Shown here: one piece after another, positions 11,951 through 19,171 of the stretch
Layout of the letters: every line of letters begins with the position of its first letter
Numbering within the stretch: the stretch's first letter is position 1
NCBI GenBank assembly: GCA_050696075.1
Contig: JBOGUF010000068.1
Location: forward strand, 1 to 19,171
Source: JBOGUF01 sp050696075
GTDB taxonomy: Bacteria > Chloroflexota > Chloroflexia > Thermomicrobiales > UBA6265
Direction: 5' to 3'
DNA length: 19,171 nucleotides
Translations under genes and position numbers: made by a program
Notes under the pieces: generated by a model
The model's database searches: none
What the model was told of the DNA's origin: nothing
Seen by the model: only the letters and a program-made list of their open reading frames with translations

Positions 11951-14347
11951 TCAGGGATGGACATGCGGCGATGCCATGCCGGCATCGCTGCCTTCCGCCC
12001 CAACGCCATGCCGGCCGGCCGACCGCCCAATCGGCGGCTCGACCGGCGGCAGTTCTGGCAACGGCGGGCACGAGAGGGTCCGCGGCGATGCCGGCGTGAG
12101 GGTGACCGGTTCTCCGTAGTGGAGGAGTTCCAGCGGTTCGCCGGCGAGCAGCTCGTAGTGGGCGTGGTCCGAATGGACGTCGACGCGCAGGCGGCGCCCG
12201 CGATACAGCAGCCGGAAGCGCAGTCTGGTGAGCGGCGAGGGCAGGCGCGGGGCGAACGCAAGCGTATCACCGTGGTCGCGGAGACCGCCGAACCCGGCGA
12301 CCGCGACGAGCCAGGCGCCGGCCAGCGCGGCGATGTGCAACCCGTCGGCGGTGTTTTCCGCCAGATCGTATAGATCGACGAAGGCCGTCTCGCGGAAGTA
12401 GTCGTAGGCGAGGTGGAGGTGCCCGACTTCGGCGGCGACGATCGCCTGGATCGCCGCCGAGAGCGACGAGTCGCGCACGGTGATGGCCTCGTAGTATTCG
12501 AAGTCGCGCCGTTTTTGTTCGAGGTCGAACGCGTCGCCGCAGGCATAGAGGGCGAAGACCAGATCGGCTTGCTTGATCACCTGACTCGAATAGAGGAGGT
12601 AATAGGGAAAGTGGAGCAGCAGCGGGTACTCCTCGTCGCGGGTCGTCACGAAGTCCCAACGGCGGTAGCGCGTGAACCCATCCGACTGCGCGGTCACGCC
12701 AAGCTCGGCGTCGAACGGAACGACGATGGCGCCGGCGGCCCGATGCCACGCGTCGATCTCGCGTTCGGCGACGCCGAGCTCGGCCGCTCGTTGCGGGTAC
12801 CGGTTCGCCGCGTCGGCGGCGGCGCGGAGATTCCGCGCCGCCATCAGGTTGGTGAAGACGTTGTTGTCGGCGAGCGCCGTGTACTCGTCCGGGCCGGTTA
12901 CCCCGTCGATGCGGAAGCATCCCTCCGCGTCGTGGTGCCCGAGCGATAGCCAGAGGCGCGCCGTCTCGATGAGCAGCTCGATGCCGGGCCCGCGCTCGAA
13001 TTCGGTGTCGCCGGTCGTGGCGACGTAGCGGCGCACCGCGTCGGCGATGTCGGCGATGATGTGGAAGGCCGCGGTCCCGGCCGGCCAATACCCGGAGCAC
13101 TCCTCGCCGCGGATCGTCCGCCAGGGAAACGCCGCGCCGGCCAGCCGCAGAGCACAGGCGCGGGTCCGCGCCAGGTCGAGCGTCGAGTGCCGCCAGCGCA
13201 GGGCGTCCCGGGCGGCCTTGGGCAAGGTGTAGGTCAACACCGGTAGCGCGTAGGACTCCATGTCCCAGAACGTGTGCCCGTCGTAGCCACGGCCGGTGAG
13301 CCCTTTGGCCGGGATCGCGCGCTGTTCCGCCCGGGCGGCCGCCTGCACGACCTGGAAGATCGCGAACCGCACCGCCTGCTGCACGTGCGGGTCACCCTCC
13401 ACCTCGACGTCGGCGTGCCCCCACACCTCGTCGAGGTACGCCCGTTGACCGGCCAGGAGGCCTTCCCAGCCGGAGAGCTTCGCCGCCGCGAGCGCGGCGT
13501 CGACCTGATCGCGCAACGCGGGCATCGAGCGTGTGCTCGACCATCCGTAGGCGATCAGCTTGACGACCCTCAGCCGCTGATGAGGAGCCAGCTCGGTGCT
13601 GACCGTGACGCGCGCCATGTCCGGCTCGCTCTCCGACGTGATCACCGTTCTGGCCGCGCATTCGACGACGTGGTCGATTCCGGCCGCCATCCGCAACCCG
13701 CTGGCCCGCGTCCGATGCCCGAGCGCCCCTCCGAGATCGTGGTGTGCGTGGTACTCGCCGACGAGCGGGGCGCGCAACGCGGCGGCCGCCCGAGGATCGT
13801 CGGACTGCTCGGGGACCGGCTCGTTGGCAACGAGGTTTGACTGAACAACAATGCGGGCCGGCTCGTCGAGTGCCTCGACCTCGTAGCAGATCGCGGCCAC
13901 CGCGCGCTGGACGAACGAGACGAGCCGGGTCGAGCGGATGCGGATCGCCTGGCCTGCCGGCGAGATCCACTCCACCTCGCGCCTCAAGACGCCGTCGCGA
14001 AGGTCGAGTACGCGCTCGTGGCGCAGCAGCGTCCCGTACCGGACGTCGAACGGCTCGTCGTCGACGAGCAGGCGCAGGAGTTTGCCGTTGGTCACGTCGA
14101 TCAGCGACTGACCCTCGTCGGGATAGCCGTACCCCGCTTCAGCGTACGGCAGCGGCTTGGTCTCGAAGAACCCGTTGAGGTAAGTACCGGGTGTGGCGTG
14201 CGGCTCGCCCTCGTCGAGGTTGCCACGCAGCCCGATGTGCCCGTTCGACAGGGCGAAGATCGACTCGGTCTGCGCCAACTGACCGAGCCGGAGCACCGGC
14301 TCGGTCACGGCCCACGGTTCGACCGGGAAGACGCCTGGCTCGCTCAC
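11951..14347 (-). CDS. Glycoside hydrolase family 65 disaccharide phosphorylase
   Basis: This 798-residue GH65 enzyme has an N-terminal beta-sandwich domain (about 1-280; ESIFALSNGHIGLRGNLDEGEPHATPGTYLNGFFE), then an alpha/alpha barrel with FWDMESYALPVL (about 360-371) and GVTGPDEYTALADNNVFTN, whose Glu488 matches the catalytic acid. YSSQVIKQADLVFALY (588-601) carries the KQAD family motif, and a C-terminal beta domain follows. The family phosphorolyses maltose, trehalose or kojibiose to glucose and beta-glucose-1-phosphate; the exact disaccharide cannot be told. The start is GTG 14347, overlapping the HAD gene stop (GTGA), so they are coupled. Cytoplasmic: no signal sequence. The C-terminal proline-rich tail after LSCPPLPELP looks non-conserved. 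Confidence 0.93.
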   Translation of the reverse strand: MSEPGVFPVEPWAVTEPVLRLGQLAQTESIFALSNGHIGLRGNLDEGEPHATPGTYLNGFFETKPLPYAEAGYGYPDEGQSLIDVTNGKLLRLLVDDEPFDVRYGTLLRHERVLDLRDGVLRREVEWISPAGQAIRIRSTRLVSFVQRAVAAICYEVEALDEPARIVVQSNLVANEPVPEQSDDPRAAAALRAPLVGEYHAHHDLGGALGHRTRASGLRMAAGIDHVVECAARTVITSESEPDMARVTVSTELAPHQRLRVVKLIAYGWSSTRSMPALRDQVDAALAAAKLSGWEGLLAGQRAYLDEVWGHADVEVEGDPHVQQAVRFAIFQVVQAAARAEQRAIPAKGLTGRGYDGHTFWDMESYALPVLTYTLPKAARDALRWRHSTLDLARTRACALRLAGAAFPWRTIRGEECSGYWPAGTAAFHIIADIADAVRRYVATTGDTEFERGPGIELLIETARLWLSLGHHDAEGCFRIDGVTGPDEYTALADNNVFTNLMAARNLRAAADAANRYPQRAAELGVAEREIDAWHRAAGAIVVPFDAELGVTAQSDGFTRYRRWDFVTTRDEEYPLLLHFPYYLLYSSQVIKQADLVFALYACGDAFDLEQKRRDFEYYEAITVRDSSLSAAIQAIVAAEVGHLHLAYDYFRETAFVDLYDLAENTADGLHIAALAGAWLVAVAGFGGLRDHGDTLAFAPRLPSPLTRLRFRLLYRGRRLRVDVHSDHAHYELLAGEPLELLHYGEPVTLTPASPRTLSCPPLPELPPVEPPIGRSAGRHGVGAEGSDAGMASPHVHP

Positions 14348-15105
14348 CGCTCCTCCAGCAGTTCACTGAGATCGGCGACCACCGTATCGGCGCCGTTGGC
14401 GCGCAAAGCCGCGGCCCGCCCGACACGGTCGACGCCGACGACCCATCCAAACGCCCCCGCACGACCCGCCGCGACGCCGGCGACGGCGTCTTCGAACACG
14501 GCGCTGTGCGCGGGGGCGACGCCCAGCGCGGCCGCCGCGGCGAGGAACATGTCGGGCGCGGGCTTCCCGCGCAGGCCCGCCTCGTCGGCGACCACGCCGT
14601 CGACCCGCACCTCGAACAACTGCTCGATGCCGGCGGCGACCAGCACTTCCCGGCAATTCTTGCTCGCGGAGACAACCGCCCGCCGCCAACCGGCGGCGCG
14701 GACCGCCTGCACGAACCGCACCGATCCCTCGTATACCTCAACCCCGCGTTGCCGGATCAGATCGAGGACGAGGTCGTTTTTGCGTGTGCCCAGGCCATGG
14801 ATCGTCTCCGCCGCCGGCGGGTCGGCGTCCGCGCCTTCCAGCAGCTCGATCCCGCGCGACGCCAGAAACGCGCGCACGCCGTCCGTGCGCAGCTTGCCGT
14901 CGACGTGCGCGGCGTAATCAGACGCAATTTCGAACGGACGAAACGGCTCGCCCGTCCGCGCGGACCGATCGCGCAAGAACGCGTCGAACATCTGCTGCCA
15001 GGCGGCGGCATGCACCTTCGCCGTCTGGGTGAGAACGCCGTCGAGATCGAACAGGCAGGCAGCGATGCCATCGGGCACAACAGGGACTACCGCGGTCGTC
15101 ACCAT
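14344..15105 (-). CDS. Beta-phosphoglucomutase-like HAD phosphatase
   Basis: From ATG 15105 (MVTTAVVPVVPDG) this is about 253 residues. It has the HAD motif FDLDGVLTQTAKVH (Asp20 nucleophile, Asp22 acid/base), the cap region, motif II AVVSASKN, KPAPDMF (motif III Lys) and the acidic motif VFEDAVAGVAAG. This set fits the beta-phosphoglucomutase branch, which turns beta-glucose-1-phosphate into glucose-6-phosphate. The partner GH65 gene overlaps by GTGA, which strongly supports that role. The start is uncertain: an upstream GTG (15174) would add 23 residues, and a good GAAGGGAG ribosome site lies before an in-frame ATT (about 15141), whereas ATG 15105 has no clear site. Confidence 0.9.
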   Translation of the reverse strand: MVTTAVVPVVPDGIAACLFDLDGVLTQTAKVHAAAWQQMFDAFLRDRSARTGEPFRPFEIASDYAAHVDGKLRTDGVRAFLASRGIELLEGADADPPAAETIHGLGTRKNDLVLDLIRQRGVEVYEGSVRFVQAVRAAGWRRAVVSASKNCREVLVAAGIEQLFEVRVDGVVADEAGLRGKPAPDMFLAAAAALGVAPAHSAVFEDAVAGVAAGRAGAFGWVVGVDRVGRAAALRANGADTVVADLSELLEER

Positions 15106-15184
15106 GCGGTCGAAACCGGTCGGACCAACGTCGTTGGTAATGCCTCGACTCCCTTCTCGGTGAGCGGCCTGCACGCCTGGCCGC

Positions 15185-16897
15185 CTACGTCGCCGTGCCG
15201 CCGCTATCCAGGCCGGTGCCCGACACCGATGGCGGGCCGGGGAGGTCGGCAGGGTCGACGGGGCTCCATTGCGGCGGACCGAGCCACGGGTTGGCCAGGT
15301 CGAAGTGGAGCGAGATCTCGGTGGTGGCGCCGAGGGTATCGCCGTCGAGGGGAACCAAAAACGAGGCCTGCTTGGGGTCGTTGGCGACCAGGATCAGCGC
15401 GCCGCCGTCCGGTGACCAGGTGACAATCGAGGCGACGGTGCGCGAGACGACGACCGCATCCTCGTCGTCGGTCAGCCAGTGGATGCGGACGGTCTGATCC
15501 CCCTCGGTGAAGGCGAAGGCACGGCCGTCCGGTGACCAGTACGGCAGACCGAGGTCGCGGGTCGGATTGTCCATCTCCTCGATCGCATCGAGGGTAAGGT
15601 CGAAGAGGGCGACGCTCGTCAAGGCGCGCTCGTACCAGGGCGTGCCGCGGTCGAGGGAGTAGACCAGGAGTTGCTCGGCGGCGGGAGACCAGGTGACGCG
15701 TTCGGCATGGGGCAGGCGGCCGTTCGAGGCGTTGGTCAATTCGCGGCTGGCAAGGTCGAGCACGTAGACGTCGCCTTCCATGCGGTAGGCCGGCCCGTCG
15801 CCCCGGCCCCGATCACCTTTGCTGATGAAGGCCAGGCGGTCTCCCTCCGGCGACCAGGCCGGGGATTGCACGTAGGGCATATCGGCGCCGGTGGCGGTGG
15901 TGATCTGGCCGGATGCCACGTCGACGACGCGGATCACGGTCGGCTCCCGGCGGCGGCCGGCGTTGCGTGATTCGGCGTAGCCGGTGACGGCGATGTGGGA
16001 GCCGTCCGGGCTCCAGATCGGCCAGATGTCGAGCATCACGTCCTCGGTCAGCAGGGTCAGGGTGCCGCCGTCGGCGTCGACGACGAAGAGGCGGGTGCGG
16101 CCGGTGTAGTCGTTCGGTTCGGGCGAGAGGAAGGCGATCCGCGTGCGGTCCGGGCTCCAGGTGGGGAAGGAGGCCGATTCTTCGTCCGAAATCAGGCGCT
16201 CGTCGGCCAGATCAGGACCGACGACGTAGATCGCCCCGTCGCGGGCGAAGAGGATCGGCGCATGATCGCGGCGCAGCGCGGCCAGGCGGGTGGCGACTGT
16301 CTCGTTGTCCGGATCATCGGCCAGGACCGTCGCCAGGGCGCGGTCGGCCGCGAGCCAGTCGCGCTGGCGCTCGGCTTCCTCCGCCTGCCGCAGCAACTCC
16401 TCCTCCCGCCGCCGGCGTGCTTCGGCGAGGACCGCCGCGGCGTTCTCGTAGCTGGGGAGGACCCGCGCCACCGGCAAGAGGGCGGCGATCGCCGCGTCGT
16501 AGTGCCCGGATTCGAGCGCGGCCACGCCATCGAGGTATTGGGAGCGGTAGGGCGCGATCTCGGCGAGGGTGTCGGCGCGGCGGGCTTCGGCGTCGCGGTA
16601 CGATCCCGCCTCGGCGAAAGCCTCGATCGCCGTTTGGTACTCACCCACGGCCAGGGCGGCTTCGCCACGGGCATACGCCTCCGCCGCCGACGCCTGGTCG
16701 GCGCGGTAGCGACTCACGCCCAGCGAAGCCAGGATGAGGAGCACGACGAGCGGCAGGACGTAGAGGATGCGGGCGACGTGGTGGGAGGTTCGGCGGCGGA
16801 AATTGGCGCCGGCGTCGCTCACCCCAATACCAGCGCCGCAGGCAAGGCAGCGCCGCGCGGAAAGGGGGTTGAGGGTGGCGCAGATGGTGCAAAACAT
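15185..16897 (-). CDS. Membrane-anchored zinc-ribbon / TPR-like / TolB-propeller protein
   Basis: From ATG 16897 (MFCTICATLN; a frame start 24 nt upstream is less likely) the product is about 570 residues. It opens with a zinc ribbon (Cys3, Cys6, Cys17, Cys20), then one transmembrane helix (about 43-61, RILYVLPLVVLLILASLGV). A helical TPR-like region follows (EAYARGEAALAVGEYQTAIEAFAEAG and similar repeats, about 70-200, partly coiled coil). The rest is a TolB/WD40-like propeller whose blades end in repeated WSPDG-type motifs (FPTWSPDRTRIAF, WPIWSPDGSHIAV, SPAWSPEGDRLAF, PYWSPDGRAFAF, TWSPDGGALIL). The ribbon is probably cytoplasmic and the propeller external. Function unknown; it lies just upstream of the HAD/GH65 pair, in the same direction. 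Confidence 0.85.
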   Translation of the reverse strand: MFCTICATLNPLSARRCLACGAGIGVSDAGANFRRRTSHHVARILYVLPLVVLLILASLGVSRYRADQASAAEAYARGEAALAVGEYQTAIEAFAEAGSYRDAEARRADTLAEIAPYRSQYLDGVAALESGHYDAAIAALLPVARVLPSYENAAAVLAEARRRREEELLRQAEEAERQRDWLAADRALATVLADDPDNETVATRLAALRRDHAPILFARDGAIYVVGPDLADERLISDEESASFPTWSPDRTRIAFLSPEPNDYTGRTRLFVVDADGGTLTLLTEDVMLDIWPIWSPDGSHIAVTGYAESRNAGRRREPTVIRVVDVASGQITTATGADMPYVQSPAWSPEGDRLAFISKGDRGRGDGPAYRMEGDVYVLDLASRELTNASNGRLPHAERVTWSPAAEQLLVYSLDRGTPWYERALTSVALFDLTLDAIEEMDNPTRDLGLPYWSPDGRAFAFTEGDQTVRIHWLTDDEDAVVVSRTVASIVTWSPDGGALILVANDPKQASFLVPLDGDTLGATTEISLHFDLANPWLGPPQWSPVDPADLPGPPSVSGTGLDSGGTAT

Positions 16898-16940
16898 CGA
16901 CGGCCTCGCGTGCGCCAGCAATTGCTCCGTATCCTACCAT

Positions 16941-16977
16941 GCGGCGAGGGCGGCAAGGCGGCGAGGCGGCGAGGGTA
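16941..16977. repeat. Short imperfect GGCGGCGAGG repeats
   Basis: Three imperfect copies of a GGCGGCGAGG/GGCGGCAAGG unit lie in the gap between the divergent zinc-ribbon/TolB gene and the small membrane protein gene. The last copy ends in GAGGG, which probably also serves as the ribosome site for the GTG at 16984. It looks like a slippage-prone repeat; it may affect spacing for both divergent genes. Confidence 0.4.
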
Positions 16978-16983
16978 ATACGA

Positions 16984-17244
16984 GTGAATCCGGAGCGGGT
17001 GCGAGGGTTGATTGGGTGCGGGTTCGGTGGGGCGATGGTGGTCGCGCCGTTCCTGGCGCTGCTCTATGGGTTGACCGAAGGGCTGGCGGTGATGGTCGGC
17101 GCGCTAGTTGCCACCGCCTTCTTGGCATTTGACGCGGCGCGCCGCGCCGCGCCCCAGGTGCGCCGGCGGCTGATGGTGGTGGCGGCGGTGAACGGGGTCC
17201 TGGCGGTCGCGGGAGCGGTGGTGTTGGTGGCGCGGCTGTCGTAA
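16984..17244 (+). CDS. Small two-helix membrane protein, unknown function
   Basis: From GTG 16984 (MNPERVRGLIGCGFGG) the product is about 86 residues. It shows two or three hydrophobic helices: GLIGCGFGGAMVVAPFLALLYGLTE, LAVMVGALVATAFLAFDA and LMVVAAVNGVLAVAGAVVLVARL, with a basic loop (ARRAAPQVRRRL) between the last two. I do not recognise a family. The start is chosen because GAGGG lies about 10 nt upstream; an ATG at 16939 would add a non-protein-like Arg/Gly leader. It is divergent from the zinc-ribbon/TolB gene and followed by the toxin-antitoxin pair. Confidence 0.6.
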   Translation: MNPERVRGLIGCGFGGAMVVAPFLALLYGLTEGLAVMVGALVATAFLAFDAARRAAPQVRRRLMVVAAVNGVLAVAGAVVLVARLS

Positions 17245-17297
17245 ACGTACCGCGGCTATCCATCATGGTGTATATTTGGACCGGAGGTCTGAGCAGC

Positions 17298-17582
17298 ATG
17301 CGTCGGACAAACATCTATCTCGACGATCATCAAGTGGATGCGCTTCGTCTGCTGGCGGCCGCGGATCGGCAAAGTATGGCAACGCTGGTGCGCGAAGCCG
17401 TCGATGGCTACCTTCAACAACGGTTGGTTGATGACACAACCTGGCGACATCACTTGGTGAAGACGATTGAGCGGATTCGTTCGCGGGTGCCTTCGTCGGT
17501 GACTGCCGCCGAGATCGAGGCGGATATTACGGCCGCGCGAGACGAGCTTCGTAGGCAACGGCGTGCCGCGCGCGGTCGTTGA
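17298..17582 (+). CDS. Ribbon-helix-helix antitoxin
   Basis: This 94-residue protein begins MRRTNIYLDDHQVDALRLLAAADRQSMATLVREAVDGYLQQR, a clear ribbon-helix-helix (MetJ/Arc/CopG-type) DNA-binding domain: beta strand, then two helices. The C-terminal half (RVPSSVTAAEIEADITAARDELRRQRR) would wrap the toxin. The start at 17298 is fixed by GGAGG ten bases upstream. It overlaps the PIN toxin gene by 20 nt, the usual antitoxin-first order, and probably represses its own operon. A TATATT (17270-17275) nearby may be part of the promoter. Pairing is certain by layout; the subfamily is not named. Confidence 0.88.
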   Translation: MRRTNIYLDDHQVDALRLLAAADRQSMATLVREAVDGYLQQRLVDDTTWRHHLVKTIERIRSRVPSSVTAAEIEADITAARDELRRQRRAARGR

Positions 17583-18027
17583 CACGAACGTGTGGGTTTC
17601 GGCACTCCTCAACCCTGCCGGATTTCCGGCCCCCATTCTTGAAGCCTTTGTCGCTGGCGAGTTCGTCGTTGTGACGAATGAGTTGCTGTTTGCTGAACTG
17701 GCAGATGTCCTGCGTCGTCCTCGCATTGCGCGGCGATATGGAGTGAGTGAGGCCGACGTGGCAGCACTCGTCGCCTTCTTGCGGGGGCATGCGACGCTCG
17801 TTGAGATACGTGGGGATATCACGCTCTGCCGCGATCCAGATGATGACGTTGTGATCGAGACGGCGTTGCGAGGCGGCGTGGACGCGCTGGTGACGCGCGA
17901 CGAGGATCTCTCGCGAGCGCCCGACCTCGAAGCCGCGATACGGCACCTCGGCGTTGAGGTGCTGACGGTTCAACGCTTCATCGATCTGCTCGCGAGCAAA
18001 CGCGGTGCATCGGGCCCGAGTTCGTGA
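17563..18027 (+). CDS. PIN-domain toxin (putative TA toxin, COG1569-like)
   Basis: This 154-residue PIN nuclease begins MPRAVVDTNVWVSALLNPAGFPAPILEAF. Acidic residues Asp7 (with Asn9), Glu45 (FAELADVL), the DPDDD cluster (91-95) and Asp113/Asp115 (TRDEDL) form the metal site. The spacing matches the putative TA-toxin PIN family rather than classical VapC. The GTG start lies inside the end of the antitoxin gene (20-nt overlap), which is translational coupling. It is likely an RNase with its RNA target unknown. The AT content is slightly higher than in flanking genes, which may mean recent transfer. Confidence 0.9.
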   Translation: MPRAVVDTNVWVSALLNPAGFPAPILEAFVAGEFVVVTNELLFAELADVLRRPRIARRYGVSEADVAALVAFLRGHATLVEIRGDITLCRDPDDDVVIETALRGGVDALVTRDEDLSRAPDLEAAIRHLGVEVLTVQRFIDLLASKRGASGPSS

Positions 18028-18036
18028 CGAGAAAGC

Positions 18037-18576
18037 TCACACCCACACCTTCCCCGCGCCTCCGTCGCCCCGCTTCTTCTGCATCCAGATGCCGTGCTGG
18101 CCGCGGCCGTAATAGTCCCGGCCGGTGCCGACGGCCTGATACCCCTCCCGGCGGTAAAGCGCCTGGGCGACCTCGTTGCGCTCCTCGACCATCAAGACCA
18201 CGTTGCCCGGTGGCAGCAGCGCCTCCAGACTGTGCAACAGCGTCGTGCCGATACCCTGCCGGCGCGCGTCCGGGTCGACGCAGAGGTTGATCACCCGTCC
18301 CTGGCCGCCCTGCCGATCGCCGATCGCGCAGCCGACGATCCGACCTCCCTCGCGGGCGATCAGGAAGTGAACTCGGGGCAGAATCCAGAGGACGATGAGG
18401 GTAGTCAGGCCGTAGGCGAGCGGCGGGCGGAAGGCGCGCCGTTGCAGCCGCGCCACGGCCTGCAGATCCCGGAGGCCGGCACGCGCGATGGTGAGTGTCC
18501 TCGGCGCCGCCCGCTCGTACGGCATGCCGGGCGGAACCGGCGTCGCCGGGCCGAAGATGTCGCCCTCGTGCGTCAT
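18037..18576 (-). CDS. GNAT-family N-acetyltransferase (RimI-like)
   Basis: This 179-residue acetyltransferase has the GNAT fold: TIARAGLRDLQAVARLQRRAF at the start, FLIAREGGRIVGCAIGD, then motif A INLCVDPDARRQGIGTTLLHSLEA (acetyl-CoA pyrophosphate binding by RRQGIG) and VVLMVEERNEVAQALYRREGYQAVGTGRDYYG (motif B). The C-terminus WMQKK is typical of RimI-like members. A hydrophobic stretch, AYGLTTLIVLWILP, is odd for the family and may form the core or a membrane contact. ATG 18576 is chosen. Acceptor unknown; protein N-terminal acetylation is a possibility. It is convergent with the PIN toxin gene. Confidence 0.88.
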   Translation of the reverse strand: MTHEGDIFGPATPVPPGMPYERAAPRTLTIARAGLRDLQAVARLQRRAFRPPLAYGLTTLIVLWILPRVHFLIAREGGRIVGCAIGDRQGGQGRVINLCVDPDARRQGIGTTLLHSLEALLPPGNVVLMVEERNEVAQALYRREGYQAVGTGRDYYGRGQHGIWMQKKRGDGGAGKVWV

Positions 18577-18915
18577 GATGCGTCCGGAACCCGGGAACGC
18601 GCGGCCATCCCGTCCGCTGCCGGGTTCGGTTCGCGCGCATGGTACACGAAGCGCCCGCCCCGTTCAGTCACCAATGTCCAGCAACGAGCAACCGCCGCTT
18701 GTCGAACGCTGTGCCGCAAGTCCCGCCCACGACGGCATAGAACGAAAGGACCACTACAATTGGGATTATTAGGCTAGTTGCAATTTGCCATTACTTCCTA
18801 TTGACGCGGCGATCATACAGGAGCAGAATCCGAGCAAGGCTCAACGACATCGGACAGCGACCGGGGTGAAACGGGCCCGGCCGGCAAATAGTGCGCGTAG
18901 GAGGTCGAGTGAGCC
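18577..18915. other. Divergent intergenic region between GNAT and Tat protein genes
   Basis: No gene is supported here. Near the GNAT start an 8-bp inverted repeat, GAACCCGG (18587-18594) and CCGGGTTC (18620-18627), lies in that gene's leader. The stretch 18755-18800 is the lowest-GC part and may hold promoters for both divergent genes. On the plus strand TTGACG (18801-18806), 17 bp, CAGAAT (18824-18829) is a moderate promoter match, giving about 80 nt of leader to the Tat protein. The strong ribosome site TAGGAGGT (18899-18906) belongs to that gene. Confidence 0.4.
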
Positions 18916-19171
18916 ATGGAAGGCCGTCGCTTCGACGATATGACGCGGGCGCTGGCGCGGGGGCGCAGCCGGCGCGGCGTGCTCAAAGGGCTGCTCGGCG
19001 GGCTCGCCGCCGGCGTGGCCGCGCTCACCCAGCGGGACGGCGTCGACGCCCAACGCCTGCCCAACGGCGCCGCCTGTACCCGCGCCACCCAATGCGCGTC
19101 GCTCACATGCGCCGACGGGATCTGCTGCGACAGCGCCTGCACCGGCCAGTGCGAGGCCTGCAACCTGGCCG
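18916..19171 (+). CDS. Tat-exported cysteine-rich protein (N-terminal part, runs off window)
   Basis: Only the first 85 or so residues are present. MEGRRFDDMTRALARGRSRRGVLKGLLGGLAAGVAALTQ is a twin-arginine signal (SRRGVLK) with a hydrophobic core, so the folded protein would be exported or membrane-anchored. After LPNGAACTRATQCASLTC comes a Cys-rich repeat, ADGICCDSACTGQCEACNLA, resembling disulfide-rich modules repeated in secreted proteins of Chloroflexota and myxobacteria (from memory). The start is well supported by TAGGAGGT ten bases upstream. The rest, including any cell-surface or enzymatic domain, lies beyond the window, so the function is unknown. Confidence 0.85.
   Translation, partial: MEGRRFDDMTRALARGRSRRGVLKGLLGGLAAGVAALTQRDGVDAQRLPNGAACTRATQCASLTCADGICCDSACTGQCEACNLA

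Overview
This is a high-GC window with densely packed genes, mostly on the minus strand. The organism is probably a member of the Chloroflexota, of the Thermomicrobia/Sphaerobacter type. That is an inference from three things: the twin-arginine, cysteine-rich protein that begins at the right edge (SRRGVLKGLLGG followed by CCDSACTGQCEAC-type cysteine pairs), the MEDS-domain histidine kinase, and the frequent GTG/TTG starts and intergenic palindromes. No rRNA, tRNA, CRISPR array or intact transposase is visible.

Left edge (1-1200): a small accessory module. It holds a Lys/Gly/Ala-rich small protein and a NYN-domain ribonuclease-like protein. The nuclease gene has a near-consensus promoter and a leader with two consecutive 9-bp, tetraloop-capped hairpins. 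The module abuts a P-loop (uridine kinase-like) gene on the minus strand that loses its C-terminal half at about 1190-1200, so this looks like an insertion or deletion junction.

1620-4850: a MEDS/HisKA/HATPase sensor kinase is translationally coupled (GTGA) to a DinB-family protein. Next come an alpha/beta-hydrolase pseudogene (two in-frame deletions and one nonsense codon) and a MntA-HepT nucleotidyltransferase/HEPN toxin-antitoxin pair.

4918-7900 (minus): a DAO/ThiO-type FAD oxidoreductase, a SAM-dependent methyltransferase and a metallophosphoesterase, separated by three different intergenic palindromes.

7965-11864 (minus): a seven-gene run led by an ArsR-type regulator. In transcription order it is arsR, PPOX-fold flavoprotein, SRPBCC/AHSA1 protein, a second paralogous PPOX protein, RibD/DHFR-like reductase, AlkD-like DNA glycosylase and VOC (glyoxalase-fold) protein. 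Spacings after arsR are short, down to a TGATG overlap. A 16-bp near-perfect palindrome upstream of arsR is a good operator candidate. The gene set suggests a stress, electrophile or alkylation response, but this is inference.

11951-16897 (minus): a disaccharide phosphorolysis pair (GH65 phosphorylase and beta-phosphoglucomutase-like HAD, GTGA overlap), preceded by a membrane-anchored zinc-ribbon/TPR-like/TolB-propeller protein.

16984-19171: a small two-helix membrane protein, a ribbon-helix-helix antitoxin/PIN toxin pair, a GNAT acetyltransferase (minus) and the start of a Tat-exported Cys-rich protein that runs off the window. The most interesting unexplained structure is the hairpin-rich leader of the NYN gene. 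The most interesting gene set is the ArsR-led operon.
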